Assembly (NCBI GenBank): GCA_035293805.1
Contig: DATGMD010000084.1
Location: 1 to 5,596 of the forward strand
DNA from: JAJPHF01 sp035293805
Lineage (GTDB): Bacteria > Chloroflexota > UBA6077 > JAJPHF01
Length of the DNA stretch: 5,596 nt
Direction: 5' to 3'
A program made the position numbers and the translations under genes. Below the pieces are notes generated by a model. The model was given only the letters and a program-made list of their open reading frames with translations. It had not been told where the DNA came from and ran no database searches. Below, piece after piece: positions 1-5,316 of this stretch. Within the stretch, counting starts at the first letter, position 1; each line of letters begins with the position of its first letter.

Positions 1-132
1 TTTGGCTGGCTCGCGCGGTTTCGCCGCTTGGCCCGTGATTACGAGCGCTTGGCGGAGACCGTCGAAGGCTTGACCTTCGTTGCCTTTGCCTGCTTGATGC
101 TTCACCGCCTGATCCACATCCTTGGTTCATAA
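1..132 (+). CDS. IS5-type transposase, C-terminal tail (partial)
   Basis: This is the last 43 codons of a transposase whose start lies left of the window; it ends with TAA at 130-132. The visible segment (RFRRLARDYERLAETVEG, then a hydrophobic helix ending CLMLHRLIHILGS) matches what I know of the C-terminal end of IS5-family DDE transposases, where the motif follows the catalytic glutamate. The catalytic core is outside the window, so I cannot tell whether the gene is intact. Just after the stop is AACAGGCTC (131-139), which resembles the terminal inverted repeat of such elements (its complement reads GAGCCTGTT), so this element probably ends near 138-139. It faces the opposite way to every other gene here and abuts the second IS directly. 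Confidence 0.72.
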   Translation, partial: FGWLARFRRLARDYERLAETVEGLTFVAFACLMLHRLIHILGS

Positions 133-138
133 CAGGCT

Positions 139-158
139 CTAAGCTTGTGATTTAACCC
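139..158 (+). repeat. Left terminal inverted repeat of the IS
   Basis: The sequence CTAAGCTTGTGATTTAACCC matches the complement of 1603-1622 at 18 of 20 positions, with mismatches at 141 and 148. It lies downstream of the transposase stop and right after the end of the IS5-type element. The outer five or six bases may be target duplication and not IS sequence. Confidence 0.85.
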
Positions 159-223
159 ATAGGCGAGTTGCCGGCCGCCGGGCAGGTGGCGGCGTCTCGT
201 GCTGGAAGCCAATGATGTGGTGC

Positions 224-1558
224 TCAAGCCGTCTTCTTCAAGGCCGGATAGCGTCTGGCCGGCCCCGAGCGGCGGCCCTTGGGCCGCCCTGGGGAACGCC
301 CACAGGGTTTTGGTGGGCTCGCGGGTGTGCCCAGGCTGAGCAAGAGGGCGGAAAAGGCGCGACGGACCCGATAGGGTGTGAGGCGGTCGGGGTACAGCCG
401 CCGCTCCCAGGGCAGGCGTTGGTCGGCCACACAAGCCCGCGCCAAGCGGAGTTCAGTGTAGGCGGCGACCAGCAGCGCGGTCCAGCGGTCGGCCTGCTCG
501 GGGTGGCGCACCCGCGGCAGCACCCAGTTCAGAGTCTGCTTGGCGAACCGCAGCGTATGCTCCAGGTCGAAGCGGCGGACGTAGGCGCGCCACAGCACGC
601 TCAGGTCGGGGGTGCCCGGCCCGTGCCACCACAGCCAGAGCTGCTGGGGCTCCCGCGTCTTCGCCGGCAGGCGGCTCACCTCGACCAGGACGAGTATCCC
701 CCGCACGACCGGCTTGGTGCGGCGCGTGCCGCGGCCGGGATGGTTCTGCCGCTTGGCGTGCAACCCCCTCCACGCGCGGACACGCACCCGCCCGTATTGC
801 GCGGCTTCGACGGTGTACTCGGCCGTCGGCTCCGGCCAGGTCGTCGCGTCGCGGCAGGCGAACTTGGCCCCATGCTGGCGCGGCCGTCCGCCCGGCGGCT
901 GGGCGGGCGGGTCGGCCTAGAAGCAGCGGTCGCGGCGCAGCCGCACCAGGATGGCCACGGGCAGGTCGCCCAGTTCTTGGACGAGCTGCTCGGGATCAGA
1001 GCCCGCGTCGAAGACGAACAGCGGCGCGGGAGCGCCGGGTGGCTGCAGGCGGAGCACTGCGCGGATCTGTTCGGCCGCCAGCGTATGGATGTTATGGGTG
1101 GGATGGACCCGGCGCACGTCCACCGGGGCCGTCCAGCTATCCCGGCGGAAGCGGAGCTGAGCGCCCCACTGGTACGCCCAGCCGGCGACGATCGGCTGCC
1201 CAGCCGAATGGCGCGAGGGATGCTAGTAGTAGCCGCGCTTGGGGCTCGTCTCGGCGTCGCAGCGCGGCCACACGCTCGCATCCACCGCGTAGATCGGCTG
1301 TCCATCAGCCAGCGGGTGACGGCCGAGGAGGGCGCGCAGCCCCGCGTCGTCGATGCGACCGCGGGCGAGTGCGGCGTAGAGACTGCCCCAGCCGCGGCGG
1401 TGGACCCGCGCCAGGCTCAGGTGTGCGGGCGAAGCAATCGGATCGGCCGTGAGCAGCGCGGCGGCCAGCTCGAACAGCGCGTCCGCGCGCCGGTCGAGAC
1501 CACGGTACAGCTCGCGGCGGAAGACGGCGAGGGTGGCCAGCGGTTCGAGCGTCATCAT
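224..1558 (-). pseudogene. NF041680-like DDE transposase with two in-frame TAG codons
   Basis: This is a transposase of 445 codons, starting at ATG 1558-1556 (tandem MetMet) and ending with TGA at 226-224. One frame is preserved throughout, but TAG interrupts it at codon 112 (1225-1223) and codon 214 (919-917). Candidate DDE residues are D93 (YAVDASVWP), D184 (LFVFDAGSDP) and E333 (RRFDLEHTLRFAKQ). The C-terminus is the Arg/Lys/Pro-rich tail usual in this group (GRSPGRPKGRRSG). The family is recognised from memory of its conserved blocks (EPLATL near the N-terminus, the SAGQPIVAGWAYQW segment, RRTKPVVRG, DLEHT). Both TAG codons fall where I expect tyrosine (after GYY, and after RCF). The serine in FDAGSD also replaces a usual tyrosine. 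With no frameshift or deletion seen, the decay looks recent. As written, neither of the longest fragments carries the whole DDE set, so the protein should be inactive unless TAG is suppressed. No clear ribosome binding site precedes the start. Confidence 0.82.
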
Positions 1559-1602
1559 ACCAGGCGCGCTGCCACAACCGTGCCAGCACGCCCCGCCCGC
1601 CG

Positions 1603-1622
1603 GGGTTAAATCGCAAGCTAAG
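1603..1622 (-). repeat. Right terminal inverted repeat of the IS
   Basis: On the minus strand this reads CTTAGCTTGCGATTTAACCC and pairs with 139-158. It lies 44 bp upstream of the transposase start, so the transposase promoter must overlap the IS end or lie outside it. Its outer edge also contains the TAG stop of the neighbouring sigma gene (1620-1618). Confidence 0.85.
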
Positions 1623-1623
1623 C
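1618..1623. repeat. Right copy of the CTAAGC direct repeat (possible target duplication)
   Basis: CTAAGC here repeats the same hexamer at 139-144, in the same orientation, on either side of the IS core. The most economical reading is a 4-6 bp target duplication (CTAA, CTAAG or CTAAGC). Because AAGCTT at the left end is palindromic, some of these bases may instead belong to the inverted repeat, so the exact length is not resolved. The copy at 1618-1620 is the stop codon of the sigma gene when read on the minus strand. Confidence 0.6.
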
Positions 1624-2304
1624 GATTCCGAGCTCTGCTCGTGGGCTCACGTACGCCTCGAGAGCCGTCCGGACACGGGAGCGTGCGCGGTGCAGGAGCA
1701 CCCGCTGATTGCCGTCGCTGAGCCCAAGGCTCTCGCACACTTCCTCGGGTGACCAGCCCTGCACGTCGCGCAGCGTGATGATGAGGCGCTGGCTCTCTGG
1801 CAACGCCGCGATCGCCTGCTCGATCCAGCCGCGCAGCTCGCCGGAGAGCAGCGACGCCTCGGGCTCGAGATCCCAGCGCTGCGGCGGCGTGGCCCAGTGG
1901 CCGGGCCACCGCGGGTGGTCGGCGGGCAGGAAGCGAGCGGGCGCGACGGCGGGATCCGCTCCATCCACATCGGGGTCCTGCAGCGCCGACAGCGGCACGG
2001 AGCGGCTCTCGCGCACGCCCCGCGACTTGGCGCGGTTGACAAGGATTTGGAAGAGCCAGGACTTCAGCGATGCGCGCCCCTCGAAGCGGTCGATCCCCTT
2101 GAGCAGGCCCAGCCAGGTCTCCTGCGCCACTTCCTCGGCCACCGCGCGGTCGCGCACGTAGTGGATTGCCACGGCGACCAGCGTGGTGTGATAGCGGTCC
2201 ACAAGCGCCTCGAAGGCGGCCTCGTCGCCCTGGCGCAGCGCGGCGACCAGCGCCTGCTCGTCTGCGGCGGCCGCGGTTATCGTCGGAGTCGCACTCGGCA
2301 TCAT
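1618..2304 (-). CDS. ECF-type RNA polymerase sigma factor
   Basis: This 228-residue protein has the two-domain layout of extracytoplasmic-function sigma factors, which direct RNA polymerase to a small set of stress or signal promoters. Sigma region 2 covers about residues 18-95 (GDEAAFEALVDRYH, then EEVAQETWLGLL and the DRFEGRASLKSWLFQI promoter-melting segment). Region 4, with its helix-turn-helix, covers about 156-215 (LPESQRLIITLRDVQGWSPEEV, then LSDGNQRVLLHRARSRVR). Between them is a long linker (about 96-155) with HPRWPGHWATPPQRW, a feature I associate with one ECF group that is usually followed by a small zinc-finger anti-sigma gene. ATG at 2304 is chosen because AAAGGG (2320-2315) lies 10 nt upstream; the adjacent ATG at 2301 is equally possible. 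The stop TAG sits within the IS boundary repeat, and no anti-sigma gene follows. It lies 161 bp downstream of the response regulator in the same direction, so it may be read from that operon or from its own promoter in the gap. Confidence 0.9.
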   Translation of the reverse strand: MMPSATPTITAAAADEQALVAALRQGDEAAFEALVDRYHTTLVAVAIHYVRDRAVAEEVAQETWLGLLKGIDRFEGRASLKSWLFQILVNRAKSRGVRESRSVPLSALQDPDVDGADPAVAPARFLPADHPRWPGHWATPPQRWDLEPEASLLSGELRGWIEQAIAALPESQRLIITLRDVQGWSPEEVCESLGLSDGNQRVLLHRARSRVRTALEAYVSPRAELGIA

Positions 2305-2322
2305 GGCATCTGCGCCCTTTCG

Positions 2323-2352
2323 GCTAGGGCCCCGGCCGCGGACGGCCCTAGC
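2323..2352 (-). promoter_or_regulatory. Hairpin and TAGGGCC motifs ahead of the sigma gene
   Basis: A perfect 9-bp inverted repeat (GCTAGGGCC at 2323-2331, GGCCCTAGC at 2344-2352, 12-nt loop) lies 2 nt upstream of the AAAGGG ribosome binding site of the sigma gene. Its arms contain two of the three copies of TAGGGCC in the gap; the third is at 2388-2394. It could be a protein binding site, a leader hairpin that limits translation, or a weak terminator. No T-run follows it in the direction of transcription, so a standard terminator is the least likely reading. Confidence 0.45.
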
Positions 2353-2419
2353 GGACGGGACCGTGGATCGAGCTACCGCGCCTAGCATAGGGCCGGGCTC
2401 GTAACCACGGCGCAGCGAG

Positions 2420-2460
2420 CGGCGGCCGGCGTGTTGCAGCGGTGTAGCTAGCGGCCGCCG
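2420..2460 (-). terminator. GC-rich hairpin after the response regulator stop (possible terminator)
   Basis: The arms at 2420-2428 and 2452-2460 form a perfect 9-bp GC-only stem (CGGCGGCCG with CGGCCGCCG) around a 23-nt loop, starting 5 nt past the response regulator stop. The position suits a transcription end, but no T-run follows, so it may only stabilise the mRNA end or be a chance product of high GC. Confidence 0.3.
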
Positions 2461-2465
2461 AGGGA

Positions 2466-3173
2466 TCAATCGGCGGCGAACAGGTAGCCGATGCCCGCCT
2501 TGGTCAGCACGTAGCGGGGCTGCTCGGGATCGGGCTCGATCTTGCGGCGCAGGCGGCTGACGTAGAGGCGCACGTGCTGCGTCTCGTCGCGGTACTCCGG
2601 GCCCCAGACGGCCGTGAGCAGCTCCGCGGGCACGAGCACGCGCCCCGCGTGGCGGGCGAGCTGCACGAGCAGCTTGTACTCGGTGGGCGTGAGGTCGACC
2701 GGCTCGCCGCCGCGGCTCACCGCGTGGCGGGCGAAGTCGATCGCCAGGTCGCCGTGCTGGAAGATCGGCTCGGCGGTGGGCGACTCGGCGTAGCGCGCGC
2801 GGCGCAGGACGGCCCGCACGCGCGCCATCAGCTCCGGCGGGCCGAACGGCTTGGGCAGATAATCATCCGCGCCCGCGTCGAGGCCCGCCACCTTGTCGGC
2901 CTCGGCGGCTTTCGCGGTGAGCATGATGATCGGCACGGTAGAGAACTCGCGGATGCGGCGGCAGACCTCCAGCCCGTTGAGCACCGGCAGGCCGATGTCG
3001 AGCAGCACGAGGTCCGGCCGCTCGCCCGCGGCCAGGTCCAGCGCCGTCTGGCCGTCCGCGGCCGCCAGCACCCGGTAGCCAGAGGCGCGCAGGTTCACGC
3101 TGATCCAGCGGACGTAGCGCGGCTCATCATCCACCACCAGGATTGTGGCGTCGGGGGAGTCAGTCTGGCTCAC
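2466..3173 (-). CDS. OmpR/PhoB-type response regulator
   Basis: This is a 235-residue DNA-binding response regulator, the expected phosphate acceptor for the kinase encoded just upstream. The receiver domain spans about residues 9-125: the acidic pocket is VVDDE (D15, D16), the phosphorylated aspartate is D59 in LVLLDIGLP, the switch residues are T86 (IIMLTA) and Y105, and the conserved lysine is K108 (DDYLPKPF). The C-terminal winged-helix domain spans about 138-235 (VDLTPTEYKLLVQLARHAGRVL, then HVRLYVSRLRRKIEPDP and a GIGYLF ending). All key residues are present, so it should be functional. The start is GTG at 3173-3171, chosen because AGGAG lies 7 nt upstream and the receiver begins soon after. 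The frame stays open further upstream, but that part overlaps the kinase. It overlaps the 3' end of the kinase gene by 14 nt, which points to coupled translation and a cognate pair. The DNA target is unknown. Confidence 0.95.
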   Translation of the reverse strand: MSQTDSPDATILVVDDEPRYVRWISVNLRASGYRVLAAADGQTALDLAAGERPDLVLLDIGLPVLNGLEVCRRIREFSTVPIIMLTAKAAEADKVAGLDAGADDYLPKPFGPPELMARVRAVLRRARYAESPTAEPIFQHGDLAIDFARHAVSRGGEPVDLTPTEYKLLVQLARHAGRVLVPAELLTAVWGPEYRDETQHVRLYVSRLRRKIEPDPEQPRYVLTKAGIGYLFAAD

Positions 3174-4650
3174 GGGGAGACTCCTGATAGGCGGGGATCG
3201 TGAAAGCGAACGTGCTGCCCTGCCCCGGCGTGCTCTGTACCCAGATTCGCCCGCCATGCGCCTGGACGATGCCGCGACAAATCGCCAGCCCCAGGCCGGT
3301 GCCGGCGAAGCGGCGTGTATCGCTGGTGTCCACGCGGAAGAACTTCTCGAATACTTGGTCGAGCTTGTCCGCCGGGATGCCGATGCCCTCGTCTACCACG
3401 TGAACCTCCACATCGCCGCTCACAGCGCGCGCGACGAGCCGGATCGGCGTGGGCTCGAGCGAATAGCGCGTGGCGTTGGTCAGCAGATTGTCCACGACCT
3501 GGGCGACCCGCCGCTCGTCGGCGAGCACCGCGGGCAGGCTCGCGGGCATCTGGACTTGCAGCGCGCGGCCGGGCTCGCGCGCGCGCTGCCGCTCGGCGCA
3601 GTCGGCCAACAGGCGGGTCATCTGGACCGGGTGGCGCTCGATGCGCAGCGTGCCGGCTTCGATGCGCGACATGTCGAGCAGGTTCGTCACCAGCTCGGTC
3701 AGGCGGTCGGTCTCCTCGTCGATGACTTGGAGGAACTCCTCACGCGTCTCGTCGTCAAGCGGCGCGTCCTTGCGCAGCAGCGTGCCCACGTAGCCTTTGA
3801 TGAGCCCCAGCGGCGTGCGCAGCTCGTGACTGACCATCGACACGAAGTCCGACTTCAGCCGGTCCAGCTCGGCGAGCCGCGCGTTGGCGGTGGCCAGCTC
3901 CTGACTGCGCGCCGTCGCCAGCTCGCGCTCCTCCTCCAGCACCCGCGCGAGCACGCCCAGCCCGACCGTGAGCATCAGCGTGTTCGCCAGCCAGGTGATG
4001 ACGATGTTGCCGGTGGCGTCCATCACCAGCCAGGTGTTTGTCACACCCAGCAGGCCCAGACAGAGCAGCGCGCCGGCCGTGAACAGGACGGTGGTCGTGC
4101 GGGGGCGGTGCTGCAGCAGCACGGCGGCCGCGGCGAGATAGGCCAGCCCATAGCTGGTGCGAGTCAGCAGCGCCGCGGAGCGCGTCTCCATCACTAGCGT
4201 CGCCAGCACGACCCACACCACGGACAATACGAGCACCGCCATGGCGCCGCGCCGCGAGAACCCGCGCCCGACGAGGGCCCGCGCGCCGATCCAAATGCCG
4301 ATGGCACGCGCCCAGCCAAGGCTGGTGGCCACGACGCCCAGTCGCTCGAAGGTCTCGCGGGAGGTCATCTCGGGCGACGAGGCGACCACGAGGAGCTGGG
4401 CAAAGTAGTACACCGTGGCCAGGGCCCAGACGACCGTCCAGACCAGCAGGTAGCGGCGGCGCATCTGCCAGTAGCAGGCGGCCGTCAGCAGCAGCAAGAC
4501 GAGCCCGACCCCGACCGGCAGCACGCGCACGAAGGCGAGCATCATGGAGGTGCTTCCGTCCGCCGTGGACTGCGCGGCAACCACCGACAAGGCGTGCGCG
4601 GCCCCATTGTACGACGCGGTCGTGCCCCATGCGATGCTCGCCGCGCCCAT
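3160..4650 (-). CDS. Multi-pass membrane sensor histidine kinase
   Basis: The product (496 residues from ATG 4650) is an inner-membrane sensor kinase. After a leader of about 39 residues come roughly seven hydrophobic segments (about residues 40-60, 68-89, 104-127, 136-154, 165-180, 186-204 and 216-237) with only short loops, so there is no sizeable extracellular sensing domain. A predicted coiled coil (about 238-265, EEERELATARSQELATANAR) leads into the HisKA domain with the phosphorylated H275 in VSHELRTPLGLIKGY. The ATPase domain follows: N box with N388 and N392 (DNLLTNATRYS), G1 box DEGIGIP (420-426), F box FEKFFR (434-439) and G2 box GTGLGLAI (450-457). All catalytic motifs are intact. 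The start at 4650 shares one base with the stop of the gene before it (TGATG), which suggests coupling. An alternative is the ATG pair at 4545/4542, preceded by GGAAG; that form would lose the leader but keep every membrane segment. The 3' end overlaps the response regulator gene, its likely partner. The signal is unknown. Confidence 0.93.
   Translation of the reverse strand: MGAASIAWGTTASYNGAAHALSVVAAQSTADGSTSMMLAFVRVLPVGVGLVLLLLTAACYWQMRRRYLLVWTVVWALATVYYFAQLLVVASSPEMTSRETFERLGVVATSLGWARAIGIWIGARALVGRGFSRRGAMAVLVLSVVWVVLATLVMETRSAALLTRTSYGLAYLAAAAVLLQHRPRTTTVLFTAGALLCLGLLGVTNTWLVMDATGNIVITWLANTLMLTVGLGVLARVLEEERELATARSQELATANARLAELDRLKSDFVSMVSHELRTPLGLIKGYVGTLLRKDAPLDDETREEFLQVIDEETDRLTELVTNLLDMSRIEAGTLRIERHPVQMTRLLADCAERQRAREPGRALQVQMPASLPAVLADERRVAQVVDNLLTNATRYSLEPTPIRLVARAVSGDVEVHVVDEGIGIPADKLDQVFEKFFRVDTSDTRRFAGTGLGLAICRGIVQAHGGRIWVQSTPGQGSTFAFTIPAYQESPREPD
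3181..3185 (-). promoter_or_regulatory. Ribosome binding site that fixes the GTG start of the response regulator
   Basis: AGGAG lies inside the last codons of the kinase gene, 7 nt before GTG 3173-3171. No ATG sits at a comparable position in the frame, so this site decides the start. Confidence 0.75.
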
Positions 4651-5069
4651 CACGCGGGCGAGCCACGAGAAGGCGCGGCACAGGGCGGCTCGCCGGGCTG
4701 GCTCAGCAAGGCCGCCAGGCGCACCGCCACGTCGTCGGCGGGGAAGGGGGGCTGCAGGTAGTCGCTGGGAGCGTTGCGAGCCAGCCGCTCCGGCTCCGCG
4801 GGGTAGACCGAGATGAAGAGCGCTGGCAGCCCATCTGGCGCGCCGTGGGCGCCAAGCTGCTCCACCGCGGTAGGGCAGAGCCACAAGCTGTCCAGGTCCA
4901 CGACCGCAGCAACGGGCGCGGGCGCGGGTCCAGCCCACGCCCCGTCGGCGTAATCCAGCACCGCGTAGCCCTCGCGCTCCAGGGCGAGGCGCAGGATGCG
5001 GCGCAGGCGCGGCTCGCCGCACACGAGCGCGACGGCCGGCCGGGCGGCTCCCGCCTGTTGACTCGTCAT
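4650..5069 (-). CDS. Degenerate receiver-domain protein (pseudo-receiver)
   Basis: This is a stand-alone protein of 139 residues with the pattern of a response-regulator receiver domain but altered chemistry. Residues 13-19 (VALVCGE) match the first strand and acidic pocket, but the usual DD is replaced by CG and only E19 remains. A helix like that of typical receivers follows (RLRRILRLALEREGYAVL). D58 in AAVVDLDSL fits the phosphorylated aspartate. S87 (ALFISV) replaces the switch Thr/Ser. In SDYLQPPF (102-109) the conserved lysine position is proline (P107). Loss of two acidic residues and the lysine argues against normal phosphotransfer. There is no DNA-binding domain; the tail after residue 122 is short and Pro/Ala-rich. 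The ATG at 5069 is preceded by GGAG 5 nt upstream (5078-5075). Its stop overlaps the kinase start by one base, so the two are probably made together. A role in adjusting the kinase is inferred from this context. Confidence 0.8.
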   Translation of the reverse strand: MTSQQAGAARPAVALVCGEPRLRRILRLALEREGYAVLDYADGAWAGPAPAPVAAVVDLDSLWLCPTAVEQLGAHGAPDGLPALFISVYPAEPERLARNAPSDYLQPPFPADDVAVRLAALLSQPGEPPCAAPSRGSPA

Positions 5070-5104
5070 CGATACTCCGCGCCGTGCGCCGGCGCTCGCA
5101 CAAC

Positions 5105-5181
5105 CTTGGAAGCGGGCCAGGGGCGCGCTGCGCCAGCCTCGCCGGCGGCGGCGTGGTCGCGCGCGGTGGCCCGCTTCCAAG
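5105..5181. repeat. 15-bp perfect inverted repeat upstream of the signalling operon
   Basis: CTTGGAAGCGGGCCA (5105-5119) is repeated as its exact complement at 5167-5181, with 47 nt between. The spacer is GC-rich and holds a smaller hairpin (GGCGC at 5122-5126 with GCGCC at 5130-5134). The whole structure lies 35 bp upstream of the pseudo-receiver start, in the likely leader or promoter region of the operon. It could be a large RNA leader hairpin, a paired operator, or a small palindromic repeat element of about 77 bp. I see no second copy in this window, and no clear sigma-70-like promoter in 5070-5285. Confidence 0.7.
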
Positions 5182-5285
5182 CGTACCGGGCGGGCCTGAG
5201 CAGGCGTGTGGCGGGATTGCCCCATGGTGTTGCGGGCGCGTTGCTGTACTGGCGGTCCAGGGGGGCGAACGCCTACCAGTTCATT

Positions 5286-5311
5286 CGTGCGGCTGCCCGG
5301 GCAGCCGCACG
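5286..5311. terminator. 26-bp perfect palindrome after the anti-sigma gene
   Basis: The sequence is a perfect palindrome centred between 5298 and 5299, with CGTGCGGCTGCCC as its left half. It begins 5 nt past the stop codon of the anti-sigma-like gene, which favours a role in ending transcription or protecting the mRNA 3' end. No T-run follows on the minus strand (GAATGAACTGG), so it is not a textbook intrinsic terminator. A binding site for a symmetric dimer is the alternative. Confidence 0.5.
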
Positions 5312-5316
5312 GAAGG

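Larger units (their letters stand above)
139..1622 (-). mobile_element. Insertion sequence with NF041680-like transposase
   Basis: The element is defined by a pair of terminal inverted repeats (139-158 and 1603-1622, 18 of 20 positions matching) around a single transposase reading frame on the minus strand. The hexamer CTAAGC occurs at both edges (139-144 and 1618-1623). If part of it is a target duplication, the element itself spans about 144-1617 (1,474 bp). The exact edge is ambiguous because the sequence at the end is partly palindromic (AAGCTT). A CTAA core would fit the YTAR target preference known for some IS groups, but I do not assign an IS family. The insertion lies at the stop codon of the sigma gene on its right and against an IS5-type element on its left. 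No passenger gene is visible. Confidence 0.82.

Noticed and set aside
212..1609. Open plus-strand frame of 465 codons opposite the transposase
   Set aside because: It lies fully antisense to a recognisable transposase, has no motif I know, and its composition is what a GC-rich complement of a coding frame gives.
2378..2420. Possible sigma-70 -10 box (TATGCT on the minus strand) ahead of the sigma gene
   Set aside because: No acceptable -35 box was found at 16-18 bp, so I do not call a promoter.
2305..2469. N-terminal extension of the sigma frame up to 2469
   Set aside because: The added residues are Arg-rich with no domain, and a good ribosome binding site precedes ATG 2304.
3145..4197. Open plus-strand frame of 350 codons opposite the kinase and response regulator
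   Set aside because: It is rich in Arg, Gln, His and Ala as expected from antisense of GC-rich coding DNA, and covers two certain genes on the other strand.
4653..5103. N-terminal extension of the kinase frame up to 5103
   Set aside because: This stretch is Arg/Pro/Gly-rich with no domain and overlaps the pseudo-receiver gene in another frame; the coupled ATG at 4650 is the better start.
5070..5225. N-terminal extension of the pseudo-receiver up to 5225
   Set aside because: It would translate across the 15-bp inverted repeat into an Arg-rich stretch; GGAG before ATG 5069 gives a better start.
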